DNA from: Streptomyces violens | Lineage (GTDB): Bacteria; Actinomycetota; Actinomycetes; Streptomycetales; Streptomycetaceae | DNA length: 64,000 nt | Assembly (NCBI RefSeq): GCF_000717745.1 | Contig: NZ_JOBH01000004.1 | Location: 124,001 to 188,000 of the forward strand | Direction: 5' to 3' | Part shown: positions 43,229-52,469 of the stretch, one piece after another | Layout of the letters: each line of letters begins with the position of its first letter | Position numbering within the stretch: the stretch's first letter is position 1 | Position numbers and translations under genes: made by a program | The notes under the pieces: generated by a model | What the model saw: only the letters and a program-made list of their open reading frames with translations | Database searches by the model: none | What the model was told of the DNA's origin: nothing

Positions 43229-43993
43229 TCAGACCTCCATGGCGCCGTGCCGCCCTGCGCCCGACGCGAAGCGCGCGGCGCCCTCGGCGGCGTGGGCCAG
43301 GGACTGCTGGCCGTACCGGAATTCGGCGGCCATCGCGTCCGCCTCCGTCATCCCGGCCTGCTCGGTCACCGAGGCCCGGTCGCCGCGCAGGCACTCCTGC
43401 GGGAAGCGGGCGAGCTCCGCCGCCAGCCGCTCGGCCTCCTCCCGGGCCCGCCCCTTCGGCACCACCCGGTTGGCGAGCCCCATCTCCAGCGCCTCGGTGG
43501 CGGGCACCGGGCGGCCGGTGAGGATCAGGTCCATCGCCCGGCTCTCGCCGATCAGCCGCGGCAGCCGGACCGTGCCGCCGTCGATCAGCGGCACGCCCCA
43601 GCGACGGCAGAACACCCCGAAGACCGCGTCCTCCTCGGTCACCCGCAGATCGCACCAGAGCGCCAGCTCCAGGCCGCCGGCCACCGCGTAACCACTGACC
43701 GCCGCGATCACCGGCTTGGACAGCCGCATCCGGGTCGGACCCATCGGCCCGTCGCCGTCCGGCGCCACACGGTTGCCGCGCCCGGTGCCCATCGCCTTGA
43801 GGTCGGCACCCGCGCAGAACGTGCCGCCCTCGCCCCACAGCACCGCCACCGACGCCGCCTCGTCCGCTTCGAACTCCCGAAAGGCGTCGGCGAGCTGACG
43901 AGCCATCACCCCGTCCACGGCGTTACGGGCCACCGGCCGGGACAGTACGACCGTGGTCACCGCGCCCTGCCGCTCGACCCGTACCGGGCTCAA
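43229..43993 (-). CDS. Enoyl-CoA hydratase/isomerase family protein
   Basis: A 254-residue crotonase-fold enzyme that hydrates 2-enoyl-CoA esters. RNAVDGVMARQLADAF, the oxyanion-hole element GTFCAGADLKAM and GYAVAGGLELALWCDLRV are conserved; the catalytic glutamates region reads AVFGVFCRRWGVPLIDGG, with the first glutamate replaced, so hydratase activity may be changed. The most likely start is TTG 43993, overlapping the acyl-CoA dehydrogenase stop (TTGA) behind GAGGTGG. Confidence 0.85.
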   Translation of the reverse strand: MSPVRVERQGAVTTVVLSRPVARNAVDGVMARQLADAFREFEADEAASVAVLWGEGGTFCAGADLKAMGTGRGNRVAPDGDGPMGPTRMRLSKPVIAAVSGYAVAGGLELALWCDLRVTEEDAVFGVFCRRWGVPLIDGGTVRLPRLIGESRAMDLILTGRPVPATEALEMGLANRVVPKGRAREEAERLAAELARFPQECLRGDRASVTEQAGMTEADAMAAEFRYGQQSLAHAAEGAARFASGAGRHGAMEV

Positions 43994-45648
43994 CCCGCCA
44001 CCTCGGCGGGTGACTTGACGCGCGTCCTGGCCAGTACGGCGCCCAGGTCGGCGCCGGCCGGCAGGGTGCCGAAGGCGTGGCCCCACTCGCCGCCCAGCCG
44101 CGAGGCGCAGAACGCGTCCGCGACCGCCGGATCGCTGTGCCGGACCAGCAGCGCGCCCTGGAGTACCAGCGTCAGCCGCTCCGCGAGCGTACGGGCCAGC
44201 AGTTGGGCGCGCTCCGGATCGGCCAGCTCCGGCAGCATCGCCTTCAGCCGCGCCACCGCCGCGTCCAGCCGCGGGTCGGCACCCGCCGCCGACTCCACCT
44301 CGGCGAAGTACGCCTCCAGACCGGCCGGTTCCTTGGAAAGCGCGCGCAGCACGTCCAGCGCCGCGACATTGCCCGAGCCCTCCCAGATGGAGAGCAGCGG
44401 GGCCTCCCGGTACAGCCGGGGCATCCCCGACTCCTCGACGTAGCCGTTGCCGCCCAGGCACTCCAGGGCCTCCGCCGCGTGCGTCGCGCCGCGCTTGCAC
44501 ACCCAGTACTTGCCCGCCGCGAGGGCGAGGCGGCGCAGCGCGCCCTCGGCGGCGTCGCCCGCCTGTGCCCGGTCCACCGCCGCCGCCAGCCGCAGCCCCA
44601 GCGTCGTCGCCGCCTCCGACTCGATCGCGAGGTCCGCCAGCACCGACCGCATCAGCGGCTGGTCGGCCAGCTCCCGGCCGAAGGCCCGGCGGTGTGCGGT
44701 GTGGTGCAGCGCCTGCCGCAGCCCGGCCCGCATTCCGGCGGCCGAGCCGAGCACACAGTCCAGCCGGGTCATATTGACCATCTCCACGATGGTCCGCACC
44801 CCGCGCCCCGGCTCGCCCACCGGCCAGGCCACCGCCTCGTCGTACTCGGCCTCGGAGGAGGCGTTGGAGCGGTTGCCCAGCTTGTCCTTCAGCCGCATCA
44901 GGTGGAAGCGGTTGCGGGTGCCGTCCGGCAGCACACGGGGGAGGAGGAAGCAGGTCAGCCCCTCCTCCGTCTGCGCCAGCGTCAGGAACACATCGCTCAT
45001 CGGCGCGGAGGTGAACCACTTGTGGCCGGTGATGCGGTATGTGCCGTCCCCGGTGGGCACCGCCCGGGTGGTGTTGGCCCGTACGTCCGAGCCGCCCTGC
45101 TTCTCCGTCATCGACATGCCGGCGATCAGCCCGGCCTTGCCCAGCGGCGGCCGCAGCCCGAAGTCGTACGTACGGGCCGCGAGCAGCGGCTCGTACTCAG
45201 CGGCCAGCGCGGGCGAGGCCCGCAGCGCCGGGACCGCCGCGTACGTCATCGAAATCGGGCAGCCGTGGCCCGGCTCGGCCTGCGACCACACGTAGAACTT
45301 CGCGGCCCGCACGAGATGGCCGCCGGGGCGGTTCTCGGCCCACGGCGCGGCGTGCAGGCCCTGCTCCACCGCCACGGTCATCAGCTCGTGCCACGCCGGG
45401 TGGAACTCCACCTCGTCCACCCGGTGGCCGTACCGGTCGTGCGTGTGCAGCTTCGGCGGCTGCTCCTCCGCCATCCGCGCCAGCTCCTGCACCTCCGCCG
45501 AGCCGGCCAGCGCGCCCAGCACCTGCACCTCGCGCTCACCCCACTCGGCACCCTCCCGGTGCAGCGCCGCCAGCAGGGCCGGGTCGTCCGCCGCGCTGAA
45601 TCCGGTGAGCGGCGGCGCCTGATTCAGGACTTCATGGGTGTCCGTCAT
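43990..45648 (-). CDS. AidB-type acyl-CoA dehydrogenase
   Basis: A 552-residue FAD-dependent acyl-CoA dehydrogenase of the long AidB-like group. GMSMTEKQGGSDVRANTTRA is the AidB-subgroup form of the conserved substrate/FAD region, then GHKWFTSAPMSDVFL, and ECLGGNGYVEESGMPRLYRE, LLSIWEGSGNV near the C-terminal part. It would introduce a 2,3 double bond in an acyl-CoA, preceding the hydratase encoded downstream; AidB-like members also have roles in alkylation resistance. ATG 45648 lies opposite the PaaX-family regulator. Confidence 0.88.
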   Translation of the reverse strand: MTDTHEVLNQAPPLTGFSAADDPALLAALHREGAEWGEREVQVLGALAGSAEVQELARMAEEQPPKLHTHDRYGHRVDEVEFHPAWHELMTVAVEQGLHAAPWAENRPGGHLVRAAKFYVWSQAEPGHGCPISMTYAAVPALRASPALAAEYEPLLAARTYDFGLRPPLGKAGLIAGMSMTEKQGGSDVRANTTRAVPTGDGTYRITGHKWFTSAPMSDVFLTLAQTEEGLTCFLLPRVLPDGTRNRFHLMRLKDKLGNRSNASSEAEYDEAVAWPVGEPGRGVRTIVEMVNMTRLDCVLGSAAGMRAGLRQALHHTAHRRAFGRELADQPLMRSVLADLAIESEAATTLGLRLAAAVDRAQAGDAAEGALRRLALAAGKYWVCKRGATHAAEALECLGGNGYVEESGMPRLYREAPLLSIWEGSGNVAALDVLRALSKEPAGLEAYFAEVESAAGADPRLDAAVARLKAMLPELADPERAQLLARTLAERLTLVLQGALLVRHSDPAVADAFCASRLGGEWGHAFGTLPAGADLGAVLARTRVKSPAEVAG

Positions 45649-45658
45649 ACGGCCGACA

Positions 45659-45692
45659 TTACAGTTGCCGTACGTGTGATGGAAGAGTGTAA
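45659..45692. promoter_or_regulatory. TTACA/TGTAA inverted half-sites between the dehydrogenase and PaaX-type genes
   Basis: TTACA (45659-45663) and TGTAA (45688-45692) flank the centre of the 67-bp divergent region; possible binding site for the adjacent regulator. Confidence 0.3.
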
Positions 45693-45715
45693 GGGCGCAT
45701 GTCAGGATGGCTGCC

Positions 45716-46453
45716 ATGGATCCACGCCTCGCCCTGCGGCCGCTCACCGCGCGCTCCGTCGTGCTGAGCACGCTCCTCGGGCACCACCCGCCCCGGCTGC
45801 CCGCGCGCGCACTGGTCCGGGTCGGCGAGCTCTTCGGGATCGCCGAGGGCACCGTCCGTGTCGCCCTCTCGCGCATGGTCGCGGCCGGTGACCTGCGGCA
45901 GAGCGACGGCTCGTACGGGCTGACCGCGCGGCTCCTGGAGCGCCAGGCCCGGCAGGACGAGAGCCGCGCACCGCGCACCGTGCCCTGGGCGGGCGACTGG
46001 GAGATCGCGCTGGTCGCGGGCGCCGAGCCGCGTACCGCCGCGGACCGCACCGCGCTGCGGCAGGCCATGGCGGCGCTCCGGCTCGGCGAGCTGCGCGAGG
46101 GGAGCTGGCTGCGGCCCGCCAACCTCGACCGGCCGCGGCCCGCCGTCGCCGTCGAGCAGTGCACCTGGCTGACCGGCACGCCCGACGGCGACCCCGCGGC
46201 GCTCGCCGGCCGGCTGTGGGATCTGGCCGGCTGGTCGGCGCGGGCCCGCGCCCTGCTCGCGGAGCTCGGCCGGGCCGCCACCCCCGCCGACCGTTTCACC
46301 GTCTCCGCCGCGATCCTCCGCCACCTCCTCGCCGACCCCCTCCTCCCGGGCGCGCTGCTGCCCGGAGACTGGCCGGGGCGCGAACTCCGCGCCCGCTACG
46401 GGGAGTTCGAGGCGGAGCTGAGCGAGCTGCTCCGCCGCCACGCAGAGGGCTGA
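45716..46453 (+). CDS. PaaX-family transcriptional regulator
   Basis: A 245-residue regulator. The N-terminal winged helix (about 5-75; RSVVLSTLLGHHPPRLPARA, IAEGTVRVALSRMVAAGDLR) and the PaaX C-terminal domain (WEIALVAGAEP, AALRLGELREGSWLRPANL, ELSELLRRHAEG) are clear. PaaX-type repressors respond to aryl- or acyl-CoA thioesters. It is divergent from the acyl-CoA dehydrogenase/enoyl-CoA hydratase pair and probably controls it. Start ATG 45716 or 45707 is possible; AGGATGG precedes the first. Confidence 0.87.
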   Translation: MDPRLALRPLTARSVVLSTLLGHHPPRLPARALVRVGELFGIAEGTVRVALSRMVAAGDLRQSDGSYGLTARLLERQARQDESRAPRTVPWAGDWEIALVAGAEPRTAADRTALRQAMAALRLGELREGSWLRPANLDRPRPAVAVEQCTWLTGTPDGDPAALAGRLWDLAGWSARARALLAELGRAATPADRFTVSAAILRHLLADPLLPGALLPGDWPGRELRARYGEFEAELSELLRRHAEG

Positions 46454-46479
46454 GGGAGGAGGGAGGTCGGCGGTGCCGC

Positions 46480-47316
46480 TCACGGCCCCGGTGTCAGGCC
46501 GTCCGTACCGAACGTGAAGTCCAGGAACAGCGCGGCGGACAGTACCGCGTGGCTGCCGCGCGGGGTCAGCAGCGGGTCGCGCATCCGCAGGTGCAGCCGG
46601 TCCAGGGCCTCCTGGCCCGCCGGGCAGCCGTAGCCGCCGGCCCGCACCACGTCCCGGGCGTCCATCTGGACCGACAGCAGCGCCGCGGGCCCGCCCTCGT
46701 GCAGCAGGGCGGTGTCGTCGAGCGTCGCCATCAGCGTGAGCAGCGCGTCCATCCGCGCGGCGATCTCGGGCCTGCCGTGCGCCCGGGACTCGCGCAGCGC
46801 GGGCAGCGCCACCCGCCGCACGTGCGGGAATCCGGACCCGGCCTGGCCGGTCGCGCCCGGTACGTGGAAGTGCAGCCGGGCGCGGCCGCCCGGTGTCTCG
46901 ATGGGCTTGGGTGTGCCGTCGTACGGCATCCGGGCCAGCGTCGCGGCCGCCGCGCAGGCGGTGTAGCCCGAGCGGCAGCCGGTGGCGGCGGCGCCCGCGA
47001 CGAGCAGGCCGACGGCCCACAGCTCGCCCCGGTGCCCCGCGGCCTCTTCCGGGAGCTGTTCGCCGAGCCGGCCGAGCTCGGCGCGCAGGTGGCGGTCGAG
47101 GCGGCGGCCGTCGGCGGTCTCGGCCACCGCGGCGAAGACCGGGCGGAGCGCCGGTATGGAGCGGAGTTCGGCGGCGGGGTCGTGCGGCGCGCCCGCGTCG
47201 GGGATCCGTGGCAGCCGGGCGCGTGCCGTGCACGCGGCCACCGCGAGATCCGCGAGGAGGTGCGGGGTGACGGGGGGAGCGAGGCGGGCGGGCGAGGTCG
47301 GCGCTGGCCTGAGCAT
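46480..47316 (-). CDS. CitG/MdcB-like triphosphoribosyl-dephospho-CoA synthase family protein
   Basis: A 278-residue protein resembling the CitG/MdcB family, which makes the prosthetic-group precursor of citrate lyase or malonate decarboxylase. Matching elements are RGELWAVGLLVAGAAATG, GFPHVRRVALPALRESRAHG, and LMATLDDTALLHEGGPAALL. The residues are looser than in enzymes I recall (for example no THKG motif), so activity is uncertain. No citrate lyase or malonate decarboxylase gene is in the window. It stands alone, opposite the molybdate regulator, with GGAAGG before ATG 47316. Confidence 0.7.
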   Translation of the reverse strand: MLRPAPTSPARLAPPVTPHLLADLAVAACTARARLPRIPDAGAPHDPAAELRSIPALRPVFAAVAETADGRRLDRHLRAELGRLGEQLPEEAAGHRGELWAVGLLVAGAAATGCRSGYTACAAAATLARMPYDGTPKPIETPGGRARLHFHVPGATGQAGSGFPHVRRVALPALRESRAHGRPEIAARMDALLTLMATLDDTALLHEGGPAALLSVQMDARDVVRAGGYGCPAGQEALDRLHLRMRDPLLTPRGSHAVLSAALFLDFTFGTDGLTPGP

Positions 47317-47484
47317 CGTCGGGGCCTTCCGTCGTACGGGTCGGTGGGTGGCGGGGCGCTGAGCGCGTCCCGAGCCTGTGATGCCGCCCGCGACGACCTG
47401 GTACGCGGGACTTTCGTCCCGGATGTCCGGCCCTTATGTCCCCCTTTCGCGGCGCTCGCGAGGAGCCCTCGCGTGTGTGATCTT

Positions 47485-47496
47485 GTGCGATCGCAC
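47485..47496. promoter_or_regulatory. Perfect palindrome GTGCGATCGCAC in the divergent promoter
   Basis: A 12-bp perfect dyad between the CitG-like gene and the molybdate-responsive regulator, 65 bp from its TAGCGT box. Operator function is inferred. Confidence 0.4.
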
Positions 47497-47560
47497 TACC
47501 CGGCTCGCATCTGCTAAGCCCAAACCACAGTCTTCCTTGCAGGTGAGAGGGCATCTGCCA

Positions 47561-47573
47561 TAGCGTGCCGCAC
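47561..47573 (+). promoter_or_regulatory. Probable leaderless promoter of the HTH-Mop gene
   Basis: TAGCGT (47561-47566) is followed by 7 nt and ATG 47574; no ribosome site is present. Confidence 0.45.
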
Positions 47574-47969
47574 ATGCAGTCCTACACGATCGGCCAGGCG
47601 GCCCGGCTGCTCGGCGTCAGTGCCGACACGGCGCGCCGCTGGGCGGACGCCGGCAAGGTCCCCACCCATCGGGACGAGGCCGGCCGCCGGCTGATCGACG
47701 GCCGTGACCTGGCCGCGTTCTCCACCGAGCTCGCCAGGAGCGGCTCCGGCGAGGACGAGCCCGCCGCCACTTCCGTGCGCAACGCCTTCCCCGGCATCGT
47801 CACCGCGATCAAGCTCGGCGACGTCGCTGCGCAGGTGGAGATCCAGGCGGGCCCGCACCGCCTGGTCTCACTGCTGACCAGGGAAGCGGTGGAAGAGCTG
47901 GGGCTGGAGGTCGGCATGCAGGCCACAGCGCGCGTGAAGTCGACCAACGTCCACATCGACCGGGTCTGA
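47574..47969 (+). CDS. Molybdate-binding regulator (MerR-like HTH with Mop/TOBE domain)
   Basis: A 131-residue protein. A MerR/excisionase-type helix-turn-helix ([38 protein letters not shown]; residues about 3-45) is fused to a single Mop domain (about 62-130: [40 protein letters not shown]), which binds molybdate or tungstate. It starts the modA-modBC operon and is probably its molybdate sensor. The stop is 17 bp before modA. Confidence 0.88.
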   Translation: MQSYTIGQAARLLGVSADTARRWADAGKVPTHRDEAGRRLIDGRDLAAFSTELARSGSGEDEPAATSVRNAFPGIVTAIKLGDVAAQVEIQAGPHRLVSLLTREAVEELGLEVGMQATARVKSTNVHIDRV

Positions 47970-47986
47970 GCCCCGAGGAGTCCGCC

Positions 47987-48796
47987 ATGCCCCGCCCCCG
48001 TACGACCCGCTTCCGTACGACCGGCCGTCGGCGCACCGCCGCGGCCACCGCGCTCTGCGCCGCCCTGATCGTGCCCCTCGCCGCCGGCTGCGGCGGCGGC
48101 AAGAGCGACGAGGCGTCCGGCGGCGGCCAGAAGACCACGATCAAGGTGCTCGCCGCAGCCTCGCTCACCGACGTCTTCAAGAAGGCCGGCGCCGCGTACG
48201 AGAAGGCGCACCCCGACACGATCGTGAAGTTCTCCTACGCCGGCTCGCAGCAGCTGGCCGCCCAGGTCGAGCAGGACTTCCCGGCGGACGCGCTGGTCAC
48301 GGCCGACACCAAGACCATGGACGGCCTCAAGGGCCGGACCGGCACCCCGGTCACCATCGCCCACAACCGCCTGGTCATCGCCACCGGCAAGGGCAACCCC
48401 AAGAAGGTGATGGAGCTCAAGGACCTCACCGACAGCAAGCTCAAGGTCGTGCTCGCCGCGCCCGAGGTCCCCGTCGGCCGCTACAGCCAGCAGGTGCTGG
48501 ACAAGCAGCACCTCAAGGTGCAGCCGGTCTCGCAGGAGCAGGACGTGCGCGGCGTGCTCAGCAAGGTGGAGCTCGGCGAGGCCGACGCGGGCATCGTGTA
48601 CGCCACGGACGCGAAGACCGCCCCCGACAAGGTCGACGCGGTGTCGGTCCCCGACGACCAGAACGCCGTCGCTGCCTACCCGGCCGCCACCCTCAAGGTC
48701 TCCGAACACAAGAAGCAGGCCGACTCCTTCGTGAAGTGGCTGCGGTCGGCGAAGGCGCAGCAGATTCTGCGCGACGCGGGGTTCCAGAAGCCATGA
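47987..48796 (+). CDS. modA: Molybdate ABC transporter substrate-binding lipoprotein ModA
   Basis: A 269-residue lipoprotein with lipobox LAAGC (Cys35). [35 protein letters not shown] and [15 protein letters not shown] are the ModA oxyanion-site regions, with [12 protein letters not shown] and [13 protein letters not shown] later. It captures molybdate outside the membrane. GAGGAG precedes ATG 47987. The stop overlaps the modB-modC start (ATGA). Confidence 0.93.
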   Translation: MPRPRTTRFRTTGRRRTAAATALCAALIVPLAAGCGGGKSDEASGGGQKTTIKVLAAASLTDVFKKAGAAYEKAHPDTIVKFSYAGSQQLAAQVEQDFPADALVTADTKTMDGLKGRTGTPVTIAHNRLVIATGKGNPKKVMELKDLTDSKLKVVLAAPEVPVGRYSQQVLDKQHLKVQPVSQEQDVRGVLSKVELGEADAGIVYATDAKTAPDKVDAVSVPDDQNAVAAYPAATLKVSEHKKQADSFVKWLRSAKAQQILRDAGFQKP

Positions 48797-50721
48797 GACC
48801 CTCCGTGCGCCGGGCACCGCTCGCGCTGGCCGTACCCGCCGTGCTGGCCGTGGCGTTCCTGTTCGTCCCGCTGGCCGGCGTCCTGGCCCGTACGACCTGG
48901 TCCGACCTGGGTACACACCTGACGGCGCCCGGTGTCACGGACGCGATGTGGCTCTCGCTGACCGTCTCGTGCTGGGCGCTGGGGCTCTCGCTGCTGCTGG
49001 GCGTGCCGCTCGCCTGGCTGCTGGCCCGGGTGGACTTCCCCGGCAAGGCGCTGGTCCGCTCGCTGGTCCTGCTGCCGATGGTGCTGCCGCCGACCGTGGG
49101 CGGCGTCGCGCTGCTGCTCGGCTTCGGGCGGCGCGGACTGCTGGGCGGGGTACTGGAGGACTGGTTCGGCGTCCAACTGCCGTTCCACACCTCCGGCGCG
49201 GTCATCGCCGCGACGTTCGTGTCGATGCCGTTCCTGGTGATCAGCCTGGAGGGCGCGCTGGCCGGGCTGCACGCCCGGTACGAGGAGACCGCGGCCTCCC
49301 TCGGCGCGGGCCCCTTCCGCGTCTTCTGCACCGTCACCCTGCCCATGGTCGCTCCCGGACTGGCCGCCGGCGCCGCGCTCACCTGGGCCCGCGCGCTGGG
49401 CGAATTCGGCGCCACGATCACCTTCGCCGGCAACCTCCCGGGCGTCACCCAGACCCTGCCGCTCCAGGTCTATCTGCTGCTCCAGGACAGCCCGGAGGCC
49501 GCGACCTCGGTCTCGCTGCTGCTCCTGGCCGTCGCGATGGCCGTACTGGTCGCACTGCGCGGGCGCTGGTCGGTGGGCGCCACGGCGAAGGCACGTACCG
49601 GAACCGCCGAGCCGGGCACGGACACCCCGCCCGCCGACGCGCTGCCGGAGGTGCCCTCCGAGGAGCTCCCGGCGGACGCGCCCGCCTGGCCGCTGCACGC
49701 CGACGTCACTGGTTTCACCCGCCTCACGCTCGACGCCGGTCCCGGTACCACCATCGCCGTCGTCGGCCCCAACGGCGCGGGCAAGACCACCCTGCTGCGC
49801 GCGCTCCTCGGGCTCACCCCGCGCGCCCACGCCGCGCTGACCCTCGGGGACAACGACGTCACCGCCCTGCCGCCGCACCGCCGCGGCGTCGCCTGGGTGC
49901 CGCAGGACGGCGCGCTCTTCCCGCATCTCACCGCCCTCGGCAACACCGCGTACGGACTCCGCGCCCGCGGCGTACGCCGTGCGGAGGCCCGCCGCGCCGC
50001 CCAGCAGTGGCTGGACCGGCTCGGCGTCGGCCACCTCGCACACCGCCGTCCGGCCGGCCTGTCCGGGGGGCAGGCCGGCCGGGTCGCACTGGCCAGGGCA
50101 CTGGCGGCCGGACCCCGGCTGCTCCTCCTCGACGAGCCGCTCGCCGCCCTCGACCAGACCACCCGCGCACACGTCCGGCACACCCTGCGGCAGCACCTCG
50201 CCGGCTTCCGCGGCGTCTGTCTGCTCGTCACCCACGACCCGGTCGAGGCGGTCTCGCTGGCCGACCGGGTACTGGTACTCCAGGGCGGCACCACCCTCCA
50301 GGACGCCGCGCCCGCCGAGGTCTCCCGGCACCCCCGCTCGCCCTGGGTGGCCCGGATGCTCGGCCGCAACGCCTGGCCCGGCACGGCCACCGCCGACGGC
50401 CTCGCCCTCGCGGACCGCCCCGGCCGGCTCACCGCGGCCGAGCCGCTGGAGAAGGGCACCGAAGCGCTCGCGATCATCGGCCCCGAGGCGGTGTCCGTGC
50501 ACCGCGTCCGCCCCGGCGGCAGCCCGCGCAACGTCTGGCCCGGCCGGGTCCGTGAACTCACGGCCGCCGGCAGCCGGCTGCGCGTCCTCGTCGGCTCCCC
50601 GGAAGTCCCCGATCTCGTCGCCGAGATCACCCACCAGGCCGCCGCCGAACTGGACCTCCGCGACGGCACGGACGTCTGGATCAGCGTGAAGGCCACGGAG
50701 GTCACACTCGTACCGGTGTGA
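48793..50721 (+). CDS. Fused molybdate permease and ATPase (ModB-ModC)
   Basis: A 642-residue fusion. Residues about 1-265 are the ModB permease (five to six membrane segments; EAA loop [20 protein letters not shown]). A 35-residue acidic linker joins it to the ATPase (about 300-510) with Walker A GPNGAGKT (325-332), Q-loop [14 protein letters not shown] (423-427) and Walker B LLLLD (443-447). A TOBE-type molybdate-binding domain (about 575-642) ends the chain. ModB and ModC are usually separate; the fusion fixes permease:ATPase at 1:1. It forms the importer with ModA. Confidence 0.92.
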   Translation: MRPSVRRAPLALAVPAVLAVAFLFVPLAGVLARTTWSDLGTHLTAPGVTDAMWLSLTVSCWALGLSLLLGVPLAWLLARVDFPGKALVRSLVLLPMVLPPTVGGVALLLGFGRRGLLGGVLEDWFGVQLPFHTSGAVIAATFVSMPFLVISLEGALAGLHARYEETAASLGAGPFRVFCTVTLPMVAPGLAAGAALTWARALGEFGATITFAGNLPGVTQTLPLQVYLLLQDSPEAATSVSLLLLAVAMAVLVALRGRWSVGATAKARTGTAEPGTDTPPADALPEVPSEELPADAPAWPLHADVTGFTRLTLDAGPGTTIAVVGPNGAGKTTLLRALLGLTPRAHAALTLGDNDVTALPPHRRGVAWVPQDGALFPHLTALGNTAYGLRARGVRRAEARRAAQQWLDRLGVGHLAHRRPAGLSGGQAGRVALARALAAGPRLLLLDEPLAALDQTTRAHVRHTLRQHLAGFRGVCLLVTHDPVEAVSLADRVLVLQGGTTLQDAAPAEVSRHPRSPWVARMLGRNAWPGTATADGLALADRPGRLTAAEPLEKGTEALAIIGPEAVSVHRVRPGGSPRNVWPGRVRELTAAGSRLRVLVGSPEVPDLVAEITHQAAAELDLRDGTDVWISVKATEVTLVPV

Positions 50722-50808
50722 CGTACCGTCATGTGTCCGCGAGTTTGGAGCGGCGGGCGGCGGAAACCCGCAACGGACGCCAGTCCACGACGCGGAGGTC
50801 AATCAACC

Positions 50809-51042
50809 ATGACCAGCAGTCACGAAACCGGCGACGTCACCGGCACCAAGGACAAGAACTACAACCTGCTCTGGTACACGCAGACATGTCTGGACAACGC
50901 TCTGCGGATGGAGACGTACATCCAGGACGCGGAGCGGGACAAGGACACCGAGCTGGTGGAGCTGTTCCGTAAGGCGCAGGCCGACAGCCGCAAGGGTGCC
51001 GAACTGGGCAAGCAGCTGCTGAGCAGCCGGCTCGGCAGCTGA
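50809..51042 (+). CDS. Small helical protein of unknown function (77 residues)
   Basis: ATG 50809 has GGAGGT at 50794-50799. The product has no signal peptide or membrane segment; after a short polar start it is a likely alpha-helical hairpin rich in charged residues (NLLWYTQTCLDNALRMETYI, DAERDKDTELVELFRKAQAD), with one cysteine. I do not recognise the family by name. It is followed by a strong hairpin that ends its transcript, and it stands alone between the molybdate operon and a lactonase gene. Confidence 0.75.
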   Translation: MTSSHETGDVTGTKDKNYNLLWYTQTCLDNALRMETYIQDAERDKDTELVELFRKAQADSRKGAELGKQLLSSRLGS

Positions 51043-51056
51043 GGGCCGAGGACCAC

Positions 51057-51091
51057 GGGCCGGGCGGTTCCAGGCGGGAACCGCCCGGCCC
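51057..51091. terminator. Bidirectional terminator between convergent genes
   Basis: GGGCCGGGCGGTTCC (51057-51071) pairs exactly with 51077-51091 around a 5-nt loop, between the small helical protein and the lactonase-type gene. Confidence 0.8.
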
Positions 51092-51093
51092 CA

Positions 51094-52269
51094 CTACTGC
51101 AGCGGCAGTACGCACACCGGCATCGGCGCCTCGAACGGCTCGCCCGTGGGCCGCAGTTGACCCGAGCGCGGGTCGACGCGGAAGACCGTGACCGTATGCG
51201 AGCGCTGGTTTCCCGCGAACAGCAGCCGGTGGTCCGGCGAGAAGGCGATGTGGCGCGGGAAGTCGCCGCCGACCGGCACGGTGTCCAGCAGCCGCAGCCG
51301 GGCGCCGCGGTCCTCGACGGCATACCGGGTCAGGCTGTTGTGACCACGGTTGGCCAGGTAGCCGAACCGGCCGTCGGGGGTGACCAGGAACTGCGCCGGG
51401 TAACTGGTGCCGGGGCCGGTCCCGGTGGACTGCGGGGCGCCGGGCGTGAGCCGGCCGGTGGCGGGGTCGTACGCACACACCACCGCCGTGTTGTCGAGCT
51501 CGTTCGCGAGGTAGGCCCATCGGCCGCCGGGGTGGAAGGTGAGGTGGCGCGGGCCGGCGCCCGGGCGCAGCGACGCGGTGGACACCTGGCTCAGGGTGCC
51601 CGCGAGCGGGTCCAGCCGGTAGCTGTAGACGGTGTCGTTGCCCAGATCGACGGCGAGGACGTGGCTGCCGTCGGGGCTGGTGACGATCTGGTGCGCGTGC
51701 GGCCCGCCCTGCCCGGGGCCGGGCGGTGGCGCGGAATGCGTCACCAGGGCGGTGCGCTCGCCGAGCGCGCCCGTCGCCGGGTCGACGGGATGCACGGCGA
51801 CGCTGCCGGAGAGGTAGTTGGCGCTCAGCAGCCAGCGGCCACTCGGATGTACCGACAGATGGCAGGGCCCGGCGCCGCCGGTGGAGCGGCTGCCCAGTAC
51901 GCGGTGTGCGCCGTCGGCGGCGAGCCGGACCGCGGTGACCGCGCCGTCCGCGTTCTCCTGGACCGCGTAGAGGGTCCGCCGGTCGGGGGAGAGGGCCAGA
52001 TAGGAGGGGTCGGCGACGCCGGTGAGCACGCCGGTGCCGGTGATCCTGCCGGTCACCGGGTGGTATGCCGCCAGCCCCACGCCGCTGCCGCCGCCCGGCT
52101 GCGAGGTGTACGTGCCGAGGAAGAGCGGGCGGGTCGCGGCGGCCGGTGCGGCGACGGCGCTCTGCTGACCGAGGGTGGCCGTCGCCCCCGCCGCCAGCGC
52201 ACCGAGGAAGCCGCGGCGGCGGAGCCGCCCAGCGGGCCCGTGCTCCGACTCCGGCATGCGGTCATTCAT
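51094..52269 (-). CDS. Tat-exported lactonase-family beta-propeller protein
   Basis: A 391-residue protein of the 6-phosphogluconolactonase (YbhE)-like seven-bladed propeller family. A Tat signal is present (RRRGFLGALAAGATA, about residues 15-35, ending in AVAAPAAATR). Repeated blades contain LSPDRRTLYAVQE, VHPSGRWLLSANY, TSPDGSHVLAVDLGNDTVYS and FSPDHRLLFAGNQRSH. Export makes a cytosolic pentose-phosphate role unlikely; a sugar or lactone hydrolase outside the cell is more plausible. ATG 52269 has GAGGTG upstream. Confidence 0.85.
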   Translation of the reverse strand: MNDRMPESEHGPAGRLRRRGFLGALAAGATATLGQQSAVAAPAAATRPLFLGTYTSQPGGGSGVGLAAYHPVTGRITGTGVLTGVADPSYLALSPDRRTLYAVQENADGAVTAVRLAADGAHRVLGSRSTGGAGPCHLSVHPSGRWLLSANYLSGSVAVHPVDPATGALGERTALVTHSAPPPGPGQGGPHAHQIVTSPDGSHVLAVDLGNDTVYSYRLDPLAGTLSQVSTASLRPGAGPRHLTFHPGGRWAYLANELDNTAVVCAYDPATGRLTPGAPQSTGTGPGTSYPAQFLVTPDGRFGYLANRGHNSLTRYAVEDRGARLRLLDTVPVGGDFPRHIAFSPDHRLLFAGNQRSHTVTVFRVDPRSGQLRPTGEPFEAPMPVCVLPLQ

Positions 52270-52469
52270 GGCAACACCTCGGGATCTCATGATCGGGGCG
52301 CGGGACGGCAGCCAGAGTGGTCCATACCACCGGTGCTGACAAGACCCCGGCACCGCCCGGTCCGGAGCGGTTCGTTTGCCCGCTTCGCCGGGAAGCGTAC
52401 GATCTTCCGTAGAGGGCTACCCGTGTCCGCAGGCGAGAGCACGCAAGCGAGAGAGCGGAAGGCAGTCCG

